From NCBI GenBank assembly GCA_963921425.1, contig OY992836.1, positions 12,865,304 through 12,929,303 of the forward strand: DNA of 64,000 nt. The letters run 5' to 3'. A model generated the notes under the pieces. It was not told the origin of the DNA and ran no database searches. It worked only from the letters and a program-made list of their open reading frames with translations. Positions 46,046-56,228 of this stretch are shown here, piece after piece. This DNA comes from Dryas octopetala. Its lineage: Eukaryota > Streptophyta > Magnoliopsida > Rosales > Rosaceae. A program made the translations under genes and the position numbers. Numbering within the stretch: the first letter of the stretch is position 1; each line of letters starts with the position of its first letter.

Positions 46046-48160
46046 CCATGAAAGAGAAGGAAATGTCAATCCATGCTTGTGAATATTTCTATATTTTTTA
46101 TTCAATTTTTTTGACATGATGGATTGCCTGAGGAAGTCGAATCCTTGTTTAAAGCTCAAATTTTGTATATGTATCCTAGCTAGTTTTTGAAACTTTGCCA
46201 TATCGGCATGTCATACAGTGTCGTGTACCCTTGTCTATGTCGTTCTTTCTAGGATATCCCTAAATAGCGTAGATCGGCGAGGAGGCTGAGAAATGATATA
46301 TAATCATCTTGCAAATTTTTCGTCCTTCTTGCTCCTCCATCAACTAGAAATGATATACATTGTTCAACTTGATGCCAAACTGAAAATACAAGGCATCGCT
46401 ATCTCGTTTGCAATCGTGAATAACTTTTGTGATGTGACTAGTCGTACTCAAGTTCCAAAACTCATGCAGGAAGCTGAGATGCATGAGTGACAATTGATAT
46501 GAATAGGAACCAGTGGCAATTGGGTTTCTCACTTGGACATGTGTACGCGTGTGTCTGATAAGGAGAAGGTAAAGATGCCATGTCATTGGTCCATCCACGC
46601 CCTCTCAGTCTCAGCCCACCTTCACTTCATTATTATTATTTTGAGTTTTTTTTGGTAAGTTTGATGTGTGTCCCAAAAGTTTCATTTGTCTCAATTGTGT
46701 ATATGAACTTCTATTTTGTATCTAATAAGTAATTATTATTATTTTTTGTTAGTTTATTAACAAAAGCTAAGGGTAAAAATGTCCATTAAATTTAAATTAG
46801 AACCAAAAAACAAAAAACTTAGAAAAAAAATAACTACCGATACCCAAACTCCCCAGCCCCAATTTCGGAATATTTTAATCCCTCTCTTATAGTCTTATTA
46901 TCTAATTTTCAGTCTGTAAGGATGCTATATTGCTATTTTCAGGTGGATTTTTTTTCTTGAGAATTTATTTTCCACCATGAATTCCTAATCCTAGATTCAA
47001 GTATATATCAGTAAGATGCAATCCTCAATTCAAGAATTTATTATGGCTAGCTCATCATATTAGTAACTTAGTAAGATTGTTTTGTCCTACTTCATCTCTG
47101 ACAGACGTCTCCTCAACTCAATGTCAACATCATAACTCTCTCCAACCTCTGCTTCATTATACATTTTTTTAATATTGAATTATTAATTGTTGTTTTGATA
47201 CGGTCCGATTTGTCTTGATCAACACAATCACCATATCAAGCCAAACATGACGTAAGCATGAACACAAAAAGGAAAAAACCTTTTTAAATACACAAGCACA
47301 TATCCACGAACAATCTCATTTTTGGTTTAGAGGAGATAGAAACTAAAAGCGAGATTTTTCGGTGACCAAAAGAGACAGATGTATTCGCAATGAGTGTGCT
47401 TGTGCTCGTGCTCGTACTCGTGTTGTATTATGTTAAATGCTCATGCTATGTTCGACTCATTTGATATCTCCTTTTGTTATTAGACACGCATTTACAGTGT
47501 CTTATTGTGAAACGTGTATAATTCGTGGCAAAAACTATTAGGCTGTCGTCGTTACACGTCTAAACAATGTCTCCTAATGTAGGTCTTACATTATGTTGGT
47601 CATAAGCAACATCTTATCGTGTTAAAAACTGGTTTCATACCCATGCACCTACATCCAAAATATGTTCTAACTTGAAATTCATCAAATAGTTTTTGTGAAA
47701 ACCAAAAATACATTTATGATGAGTCTCGACAACTTAAAATTATAAATAAGGTATGAAACAATATATGGAAGTGAATATGTATTTTATCATAGCAATTTCT
47801 TTCATACCGAAAGCATAACATCAATAATATTATCACAACAAGAAAGTCACATCAAGGAGGTATGTGTTTAACTTCACGATTCTTTTTAATTTATTGTGTT
47901 TATTGTTGTCGCAACAAGAAAGTCGTCCACTGCAAATTAATTCTTATTAACTATCTTACAAGTTTGATATTTGAATAGGGTTTCTTAATAAAAGCCAGAT
48001 GCTATCTTGGTGAAACCAGATGCCATTTGAATGGAGTTTCTTAATAAAAACCATATGGCTATGTTTTTGAGTCTATTGGTCCATGCCATCAATGTACATT
48101 TGTGGGCTCTTTCTTATGGTTTGAAGAGAAATACCATATCTCCAACATTATGAAGAGAAA
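46046..48160. other. Intergenic, no gene seen
   Basis: After the end of the array the sequence is AT-rich. A piece at ~47215-47310 resembles the inverted MATE-tail block of 33535-33615 (GGAAAAAACCTTTTTAAAT). No coding region is convincing. Confidence 0.45.
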
Positions 48161-48164
48161 TACT

Positions 48165-48738
48165 TGCGTATCATATCTTATATCCCAGTACAGTGACCTT
48201 GCTGAAGCAGACCGAACTTCTATATTAGAGCACTTTTGGCAAGCAACAATGAGGTGGAACCCAGAAGTCAGTGCTCAATCAGCAGATGACAGTGAACCTG
48301 TGAAAGATGAACAAAAATCTCATATGATTGTTGCAACAGATGCATGCCTTCCACTTCTATCATCTGGAGAGTCACCTATTTCTGCGCACGTCCTTATAAA
48401 TTATGAATTACCAACAAAGAAGGTGCAGTTCTTATTCTTCCTTTGGGATTTAATATGTGGTGCAAGTGCTTGCATTCTTTTAAATTTGCAATTACTCTTG
48501 TGCATTTGACTCCTTTGGTAACTGTTGGGTATTCCAAGTTCAATGTAGATGCCACATTTTGTACTTTTGCAGTTATATTCTAAAATTAATGACTTGCAAA
48601 ATTCCTGAGGACCTGTGGTCTTGGTTCTCTGTTTTAAAGTTGGTTATTCCAAGTTTAGTGCATTGAGAAGGCTCAGACAATAGGCATACTCAAAGAACTG
48701 AAAACATTGGCAAGTTTGTCTAATTGTCAGATTGCAAG
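48165..48738 (+). pseudogene. Near-identical copy of helicase-like exon 4 and flanking introns
   Basis: Matches 31268-31841 at a constant offset of 16,897 bp; I saw one substitution in the part checked. It holds the end of intron 3 with its acceptor, the whole 78-codon exon 4, and ~316 bp of intron 4. No other exons are present, so it cannot encode the protein. Fusion to upstream sequence leaves an open frame of 135 codons that is probably not a gene. The near-identity indicates a very recent copy. Confidence 0.9.
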
Positions 48739-49100
48739 CAGTTAGTGTACCATATCTCCAACATTAGAGAAATACCACTACATTAATAACTAGTTAGTGT
48801 ACATTCGTGAGCTTAGATTAATTTGACTTAATCTAGCTAGCTAGTTTAGAACCTTGAATTTGGCGTTGAACCAATCCCTATCTGACTCAAGTCTACCGAT
48901 TATTCTTTGCATTAACTTAGCCGCGTTGATGATCATGAGAAAAAAATAAAGTAAAAAGAAAAGAAAGCAAGCACAATTGTTTTGAGGATGAGAAAGAGAA
49001 GAGGAGAGAGAATTGTGTGTGCTGAAAAAGCTAGAAACGGAGATCAGATCTGCATTGTCCAAAATTTACCAAAAAATAAACAAATTAAGTTGAAAGTGGC
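48739..49100. other. Short intergenic stretch, no gene seen
   Basis: AT-rich DNA with a small GA-rich patch near 48980-49010. Confidence 0.4.
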
Positions 49101-49173
49101 GACAACAGTGGGGGTCGAATCCACGACCTTTTGATCCAAAGTCAAATGCACTAATCCACTGTGCTATGCGGTC
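49101..49173 (-). tRNA. tRNA-Arg-like gene or pseudogene with anticodon TTG
   Basis: 73 nt on the minus strand beginning GACCGCATAGCACAGTGG fold as a tRNA. The D stem is GCAC/GTGC, the anticodon stem TTTGA/TCAAA, the loop CTTTGGA, and a TTCGA T-loop follows. Overall it matches the plant tRNA-Arg(TCG) sequence as I remember it. The differences are mostly CpG-to-TpG/CpA changes, including the middle anticodon base, which turns TCG (Arg) into TTG (Gln). The acceptor stem has one mismatch and the T stem another. No T-run terminator follows closely. It is probably a decayed gene, although the D and anticodon stem changes are compensated. Confidence 0.7.
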
Positions 49174-49212
49174 ATTTATATTATATAATTACAATATTGA
49201 TCAATACTATAC

Positions 49213-49935
49213 GAGCAAAATGTACTGTTGGTCCACTTATTATAGTGAATTTCCCAAGTTGGTCACGAATTAATTTTCGTCCCAAGTTGGTCCATTTTCT
49301 TAAAACTGTTACCCAAGTTGGTCCTTTCCGTCAATTTTTAATTAAATACCGTTAAAATTCAGCATGTGCCCTTTTTTTAGGGCAAATGGGTCTTTTCCAA
49401 CCCAAGCCCACACCCAACTGACCCCACCTTTTCTTTCTTCTTCTTTTCTCCCTCTTCTTTCTTTATTCTTCTGCAACAGAAAGCCCAGCCCGAGAATGAT
49501 CTATCTTGAATTGTGTTAACACCCCTTTTTTCTTCTTATTTTCTCCCTCTTCTTTCTTCTTCTGCAACAGAAAGCCCAGCCCAGCCCGAGAATGATCTAT
49601 CTTGAATTGTGTTAACAGAAAGACCAAATTTCTTTCTTATTACATATATATCTTCCATAGTTGGTTCTTTCTTCACCTATGGCGTCGGGTTGGTGGTGGT
49701 GCATGTGCAGAAGAAGAAGAAAGAAAGAAGAAGAAAGAAGGGGTGGGGTCAGTTGGGGAGCTTGGGGTGGAAAAGACCCATTTGTCCTAAAAAAAAGGCA
49801 CATGCTCTGCATATGCTGAATTTTAACGACATTTAACTAAAAATTGACGAAAATGACCAACTTGGGACGAAAATTAATTCGTGGACCAACTTGGGAAATC
49901 CACTATAATAAGTGGACCAATGGTGCATTTTGCTC
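49213..49935. mobile_element. 723-bp Mutator-like MITE with perfect 9-bp target duplication
   Basis: The ends GAGCAAAATG and CATTTTGCTC sit in terminal inverted repeats of ~200 bp (for example AACTTGGGACGAAAATTAAT against the left arm). ATACTATAC is duplicated exactly at 49204-49212 and 49936-49944. Inside, a ~92-bp segment containing TTCTGCAACAGAAAGCCCAG is directly repeated (49468 and 49560). No transposase is present. Confidence 0.9.
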
Positions 49936-49944
49936 ATACTATAC

Positions 49945-51032
49945 TTTCTTCGGCCTTTTTTTTTTTTTGGTTAAAGAGATACATTCTTCGATTAAAGCTG
50001 TACATGAGGTTTTGAAAGATGGTGAAAAGGTTGCTCAAGATTTTTTGTGATGACAGAATTGGCTTTCCAATATTAACACAGATATAGCTGATTCATCGTT
50101 TTTCTCCATTGAGATCTACAATCATTTCTACAGGTTATGGTCAAGGAAAGATTGTGAAAACCAGTTCCGAAATTTAGAAATACAAGCTCGACATATGGAA
50201 CGTACTCTGGAAGTGAATAGGGAGCATAGCTAAAGATGATTTAAGTGCTCTATACTTCAAAAACTCTAAACTCCTCACATTTGAAATGTTTTTTTTGGAA
50301 TAATTAGTGTTAATAGACACACTTCCTCACAATCTGTTTTATCGTCATGTGTGAGATTTGTGTCAGAAAGATACTATTTGACATTCAGATTACGCATATA
50401 TACAATGTATTCTCTTAATGTAGATCCTACACTCCTACTTTATGAGAGTTAAAATCGATGAACAAGTCTCAATTGACGATTTATACTTTAAAATATTAAA
50501 TTCGGTCAAAAATAAGATTAAAGAACGAACGTACTAGAAAAAAAAATACTGTACATGTGCATATATGGAAGATTCATGCATGAGAGAGTGAGGGGTACAT
50601 ATTTATAGTTGAGCTTATAGATTATGGAGTCGATTAGATATATAGGAGATACGAATCCTCTACCTGCATGTATTCCACGCAAGTAATTTACATAGGAATC
50701 TAAAACTTTATTGATGGCAAACCAAAATTGAGGGTTGGAATAGGAATCAAGAAGATGACGATTACAACTTGCTATGAATATATGTGGCCGGTGCACGTGC
50801 ACCTAGCCACTTTAATTTGCACGCCTCAGCAGTCCACCATACCTTCTCATAATTTTGTTTTCATTTGTAGTGTCCATGAACTTGGAATGGAATTTCCAGA
50901 AGCTGTACATGCATATATGAAAGTGACTGTGGAATAAGAATAGAAATTAAGATATTAGCAATGCGCGTCTATCCACCTTTTATATTATTCCTTTCGGATA
51001 TAGAAGAAGCTAAGACGAATCCAGAGCTACCT
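49945..51032. other. Intergenic and distal promoter of the first EF-hand gene
   Basis: No recognised gene. AT-rich, with short frames that show no family features. Confidence 0.45.
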
Positions 51033-51039
51033 TATATAA
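51033..51039 (+). promoter_or_regulatory. TATA box of the calmodulin-like gene
   Basis: TATATAA in CCTTATATAAGACAGC, ~110 bp upstream of the ATG at 51148. Confidence 0.6.
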
Positions 51040-51147
51040 GACAGCAGTTATTTCATGCAGTGTACAACCTTCCTCGATCTTAATTTGAATTATTCTACTT
51101 GTTAATTTTAGTGAGATACATCAATCATTGGAAACAATCTGCAGAAA

Positions 51148-51729
51148 ATGTCAAATTTCAGTTTCCTCAGATTTCAATATGGCTCTCCGAAAAAGCCCCC
51201 AACTAAAGCAGTACCCCAGTTGAGTAGTACTCCCTCCAAAGAAAGACAGAGGTCAGCTAGCCTCAATTCAAGTGCTTCATCCCAACCAAAAGTGGAGGAG
51301 ATAAGATGGGTGTTCGACAAATTCGACGTCAACAAAGATGGGAAGATCAGCCGGGAGGAGTACAAGTCTGCTCTCAAGACCCTGGACAAAGAAATTGCAG
51401 AGGCTGAGATTGCCAAGACATTCAAGGCCCTTGACTCTGATGGAGATGGGTTCATTGATTTTAAGGAGTTTGTGCAGATGTTCAACATGGGAGCTGATGA
51501 GGCAAGAGAAGCTGACATCCAGAGTGCTTTTCGGCTTTTCGATTTGGATGGAAATGGGAAGATAAGCGCAGAGGAGTTGCTGCTTGTTCTTAAGAAGCTG
51601 GGAGAGAATTGCACCCTTGGGGCTGCCAGGAATATGGTCAAAGGTGTGGACACTGATGGTGATGGTTTGATTGATATTCATGAATTTACCAAAATGATGG
51701 GAAGCTTCAAGAAACCAATTACTACTTAA
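51148..51729 (+). CDS. Calmodulin-like protein with four EF hands (193 residues)
   Basis: A single-exon gene. A Ser/Pro/Lys-rich N-terminal extension of ~50 residues precedes four canonical EF-hand loops: 60-71 (DVNKDGKISREE), 96-107 (DSDGDGFIDFKE), 132-143 (DLDGNGKISAEE) and 168-179 (DTDGDGLIDIHE). All four keep Asp at position 1, Gly at 6 and Glu at 12, so all should bind Ca2+. The protein should act as a soluble Ca2+ sensor that binds target proteins on calcium rise, as CMLs do. The extension is longer than in calmodulin and could serve in localisation. Two further EF-hand genes follow within 5 kb in the same orientation but are not close paralogs of it. The exact CML number cannot be assigned from the sequence alone. 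Confidence 0.93.
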   Translation: MSNFSFLRFQYGSPKKPPTKAVPQLSSTPSKERQRSASLNSSASSQPKVEEIRWVFDKFDVNKDGKISREEYKSALKTLDKEIAEAEIAKTFKALDSDGDGFIDFKEFVQMFNMGADEAREADIQSAFRLFDLDGNGKISAEELLLVLKKLGENCTLGAARNMVKGVDTDGDGLIDIHEFTKMMGSFKKPITT

Positions 51730-53162
51730 AGAGATCCTTATAATTGTAAGTTAAACTCATATTAATTAGATCTCATATCCTTTGAGTGGCTTTGTATCCG
51801 TAATAAGCTTGTAAGAATGTGTCTGTCTTTGTTCTTAATTATTTCCAACTATAAAAATATATATCCCATCTTGGGAATTTAAAGCTAGAGTGTGCTCCCA
51901 AAATGCACTCATGATGTTCCAGGTGCAATGGAAGTATGCAAGAGAAAGTAATTGATCCAAACTACAGGATCGCACTGAAACTATGCTTTTAAGCACAATA
52001 ACAAAACGAAGCAATGCCTGCATCCATAGCACAAAGTAGTACCAACCAAGAGGAAGCTCCGTCAGTATCAAATAATATCCAAGTCCAATCTGCAAATAAT
52101 TACAATTGGAACTGACCCATTTATGGGCCTGAGCTAAATTTTCATGTGGGCTTTAGCTTGGAGGGCTGAGGCTAATTAAGGCTGGGCTTGGGATGGCAGA
52201 GATGGGCTATTGAGTGGGATATGAACTGTTGAAATTCAATTTTAAAATGACAAGTTATTTTAAGGCTGGGCTGGGCCTTATAGTGTGCAAATAACATTTT
52301 AAAAAACTTTAAGCAATGCTAATTCTAAATATTAGGCGAAATTGCAACAATTGGAGGGTTTTTTTTTCCTTTGAGAAGACAATTGGAGGTTATTTTGGTC
52401 CTATACAATGTAGGAAAATAGTTTTTATTTTTTAAAGTTAAGCAAATAGTTTGTATACATAAATGAATTATATTGGGTAATGTGGCCGTTGAGTCTCACA
52501 TATGAATTATTCGTTATAATAACATGTTAAAATTAGAGCATTTAACGCAAGAGGAAAAAGTCAATTGACAATGCATAAAAAAGTCCATAATCTTATATAT
52601 TCTCATGCAAAGCTGAAATTTTTTGATGTTGAATTTATATCCTCAAGAGCAATACCATTTATATTCTAGGGTGCATGCATCACTCAATTATTAGAGACAA
52701 TTAAATAAGATAACGTTTTAAGAGCATAAAACGTGCCTTGAAGCCTACCATTTTTCTTGTGGTCTTCAATTTTGTTATACTTATATCCACAACAAGATTC
52801 TCTCCCACACAACCCTTGGGTCTTGAGTGGATCCACTTAAAATAATCACCCATTCACCCTTCTTTGCTCCCATAGTCCCATGCCTAATTGAAGAATAAAG
52901 TTGCATGACATGACTAACAAGTAATTGTGATTGTAGTAAAAGATGCCAATAAAAAGTGTAAGCCCCATATATATCAATACCCAGATTCGATTCTCCACTA
53001 CAAAAATCTTACAATCCACAATTTAAAGCCAATCCAAGACCTGCACAGAACCAAACCAAACCAAACTTTGCCCTTCTACATTTTCTCCTTCTCTTTCTTT
53101 CAACATTTTCTTCATAGAGAGAACCAAAACAAAAAAAAAAAAAACAAAAAGAAGTTAAATTG
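51730..53162. other. Intergenic between EF-hand genes
   Basis: No gene is recognised. Near 52110-52290 there is GGGCTGGGC/TGGGCTTGG-type sequence of the sort seen in degenerate hAT elements. A TATATAT stretch near 52968 may serve the next gene. Confidence 0.45.
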
Positions 53163-53468
53163 ATGGCCATAATTATGAGTTGTATGCAGGTGCAGCCTCA
53201 GCAGGAGATGACAGTGGACGAGTTCAAAGCATGGCTTCGCCGGTTTGACAGTGATCGCAACGGACACATGAGCCGCGAGGAACTGAAGGAGGCTCTGCAC
53301 AGCCTGCGGATTTGGTTTGGATGGTGGAGAGCTCGTCAAGGAGTTAAGGAAGCAGACTCCAACTACAACGGCCAAATAGAGCTAGACAACGCTAAAGAGT
53401 TTGAGAAGCTGATCAATTATGCCCAGCAACATTTGCACATGAAGATTCATGAGAATTATGGATGGTGA
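53163..53468 (+). CDS. Small EF-hand protein (101 residues)
   Basis: The start at 53163 (MAIIMSCMQVQPQQEMTVDE) follows an A-rich leader; a second ATG at 53175 is possible. One good EF loop lies at residues 29-40 (DSDRNGHMSREE). A second at ~65-76 (DSNYNGQIELDN) keeps Asp1 and Gly6 but has Asn instead of Glu at position 12, so its calcium binding is doubtful. Between them is a Trp-rich segment, RIWFGWWRARQG. Small plant EF-hand proteins of this design are known (MTVxxFKxWLRRFDxNxDGxIS ... WW...), and their function is largely uncharacterised. It is probably a small Ca2+-responsive adaptor. It lies between two other EF-hand genes. Confidence 0.8.
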   Translation: MAIIMSCMQVQPQQEMTVDEFKAWLRRFDSDRNGHMSREELKEALHSLRIWFGWWRARQGVKEADSNYNGQIELDNAKEFEKLINYAQQHLHMKIHENYGW

Positions 53469-54372
53469 TCATATATATATGCATGGTCCACCCAAAAACA
53501 CATGTGACTTGCCTAGCTATATATGCTTGTACAATTTGATTTTGCCTAATGAGAATAATTGGTGATGCTACGTACTACTACGTACTGCTATTTCTTATTT
53601 GCATTTTTTCCAAAAAAAAAAGAAGAATCCATCTTTCCTTTAATCTTCCATTGTGGTTAAGAGGTTTGTTCTTTCCACTGCTCGATCTTTGTTGCATGGT
53701 TAATTCTAGAGAGATGAGCGTGTGTCCTAAATGTCCTAAGTATATCTTTAGGCTAAATTATGTATATTTTGATCCATATTGTTTTTATCCGATTCTATTT
53801 TGTTCCTTATAGTTTTGATTTTCGATTATACTCTATGGTTTATTAACCTTTGCAATTGAGTCCAACTCACATAATTTTCAAAAGTAGTAATTCGTGCTTG
53901 TGTTGTTGTCATATCAATTTATATTTATGTCGAATAATGGGTTGAACTGGGCTAGACATGGGGCGGTGAGAGACATAGGAGGCTAGGCTAAACAAAGGGA
54001 ATTTTATTTTTCTTAAACAGTTACACGTACAAAGTGGGATGGGTGGGATGGCCTAAAACTAAGGGAAGGTTTTTTCTGTTTTAATTTTTTTTTTTTCTAC
54101 ACAAACTGGGCTGGTCTGGGACATGGGCTAAGAATACTGAGGGAAACTTTTAGCAAAAAAATAAAAAAGGATGGGCCATATGCCTTACCCACCCCCCTGA
54201 ATGGGTTTGTCCCTGAACCCAAGGTACACATTTGAGACAAAGAAAATCCACTTGATCTTGATACTAAACAAATCACAAAATTATTTCTATTTATCTATAT
54301 TTAAGAATTCATACAAATATACAATACATATTAAGAATTGAAAGATTAATAATTTTCGTCATATGATAGTAG
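53469..54372. other. Intergenic, no gene seen
   Basis: AT-rich DNA with G-rich patches (GGGCTGG-type, 53940-54130) that look like decayed element termini. Confidence 0.45.
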
Positions 54373-54375
54373 TTA

Positions 54376-54667
54376 GGGCCCGTTTGGCACTGCTTTTAAA
54401 ATTGTCAAAAGCGCTTTCAAATTAGTAAAAGTGCTTTTGATAGCGTTTGGCAAAAATAATTAGAAGTGCTTTTGAGTTATAAAAGCATTTTTAAGGGGTT
54501 TTTTGAGAAGCACCTGACAGATGTTTTCTCAAGAAGCACTTTCAAGTGCTTTTGCATAAACAACTTATAAGTTTTATAAAAATTTATATGTGCTTCTTAA
54601 CATAAGCGCTTCTGATAAAAGCGCTACTAAATAAAAGTGCTTCTAAGAAGCAGTGCCAAACGGGCCC
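54376..54667. mobile_element. Tourist-like (PIF/Harbinger) MITE
   Basis: A 292-bp element with termini GGGCCCGTTTGGCA and TGCCAAACGGGCCC, a perfect 14-bp inverted repeat. It is flanked by TTA on both sides (54373-54375 and 54668-54670), the 3-bp target duplication of PIF/Harbinger. The interior has repeated AAGTGCTTTT/AAAAGCGCTT motifs. Confidence 0.85.
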
Positions 54668-54670
54668 TTA

Positions 54671-55545
54671 AACGGATTTGTGGTGCCAAAATTGGATTAC
54701 TCGTGTTTGACAAGAACTCAATTGTTTTAGTATTTGTGTCAATGAGTTGTGTCATATACAAATTTGTGATAAGTATTTTTATAGTGTTCAATACAATTTC
54801 ACTAACTCTGTGTTATGTATAAATTGTATTAATAATCATCTTTAAATCGTGTTACTGTGTTGGTGTTAAAAAAATTCACCCTTAAATTAATTTCTATCGA
54901 TTTAGTTGACAATATGTCAATCACATATTCTATCAGCAAAAGAGTAAAAGATGGCATTTTCGAAACCAACAAATGACTCTAATAAACGCTTAGACCAACT
55001 AGATTTGATGAAATATGATTTGGCCGGTGTGTGGAGGTTGAATCTAGGAAGCCAACAAAGCAAAATATAGATAGGAGCAAGTGAATGATGGAACCCATTG
55101 ATTAGAAAGTTCAAAGCTTGGCCCTCAAATGGGCAAAAAGGGGCCTACACAAAAACTTGTTTTTCAACAACTAAGCACAAAGGCTATGTCACGTAATATG
55201 TAAGTGGTGTTTATTTTTTTCCAATTTTAAAATATAAATTTATAATTGTTCGATATGCCTGTAAATGATGCAGACATTTGCACTAACAGTCTCTATACTA
55301 AAATAAGAGTCCATTAATATATAGGTAGTGTCATTTAATTTTATTAACCAAAACCATCTAAAACATTATTCTTCTTTTGCGGACCAACTACCACAAATTC
55401 ATTCTTCATTTGCGGACACCACATCACTACTAAATCTCAAAATACCATCCGAAAATATACATAACAAAAACATAACATGCAGACATCTTCTAAAATATCA
55501 GCCTCAACGCATCACCAAAAAACAAAAACAGAAACTGCAAGTCCG
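54671..55545. other. Intergenic, no gene seen
   Basis: AT-rich DNA; short frames without recognisable features. Confidence 0.45.
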
Positions 55546-55549
55546 CAAC

Positions 55550-55785
55550 TCCAATAAACTACAGTTTCAACTCTAATAAATTGCAGTTTCTGTAGTTTCA
55601 GTTCACTTATGGTTCCAGGTTTCTGCAGTTTCAGTTCACTTGCAGTTCTAGAAACAGCAGAAAGTTCACTTGCAGTTTTAGAAACTGCAGTTTCAGTTCA
55701 CTTACAATTTCAGGTTTCTGCAGTTTCAGTTCACTTGCAGTTCCAGAAACTGCAGTATTCTGCAGTTTCAGAAACTGAACTAAAC
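55550..55785. repeat. Minisatellite of TGCAGTTTCAGTTCACTT-type units
   Basis: Six or more imperfect units built from CTGCAGTTTCAGTTCACTT and GCAGTTCCAGAAAC. The arrangement mixes direct and inverted elements, since TTTCTGCAGTTTC and GAAACTGCAG are inverted relatives. It ends about 100 bp before the next EF-hand frame. Confidence 0.85.
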
Positions 55786-55886
55786 ATACTCATGCACAGA
55801 CCTTAATAAGAATAGAGAAAAGTCGGGATCTGAATTATTTGATTAATTGACAAATTGGATCGAAATCGGTGGCAGGCAGCAGCAAA

Positions 55887-56228
55887 ATGGCAAAGCTGAA
55901 TGACAAACAGATCGCGGAGCTGCGGGAGATGTTTGGATCATTCGATGGGAACAAAGACGGGAGCTTGACGCAGCTAGAGTTGGGGTCTCTGCTGCGCTTG
56001 CTGGGGCTGAAGCCGAGCCCTCACCAGCTGGAGGCTCTCATCCAAAAAGCCGATCGGAACTTCAACGGACTCGTTGAGTTCTCCGAGTTTGTGGCGCTGG
56101 TGGAGCCGGACCTCCTACGAGCCAGGTGTCTGTACACCCAAGACCAGCTCAAGAAGATGTTTAGGATGTTTAAGAGAGTGATTAAAGAGAAGATGAATTT
56201 CAAAAATGAGGGAGGGAGAGACACGTGA
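55887..56228 (+). pseudogene. C-terminally truncated calmodulin-like gene (CML15/16-like)
   Basis: The frame starts MAKLNDKQIAELREMFGSFD. EF hand 1 (residues 20-31, DGNKDGSLTQLE) and EF hand 2 (56-67, DRNFNGLVEFSE) are intact and match the N-terminal half of CML15/16-type proteins, including LLRLLGLKPSPHQLEAL and the PDLL linker. After QLKKMFRMF, where EF hand 3 should begin with its Asp loop, the frame turns into KRVIKEKMNFKNEGGRDT and stops. EF hands 3 and 4 are missing, so the 113-residue product is about 50 residues short. Whether it is still expressed as a two-hand protein is unknown. I could not find the missing half downstream. Confidence 0.8.

Noticed and set aside
48102..48509. 135-codon frame starting MGSFLWFEEKY
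   Set aside because: Its body is the copied exon 4 of the helicase-like gene fused to unrelated upstream sequence; treated as a pseudogene fragment.
49000..49173. tRNA-derived SINE headed by the tRNA-like sequence
   Set aside because: The sequence downstream on the minus strand has no SINE body, no A- or T-rich tail at a suitable distance and no target duplication.
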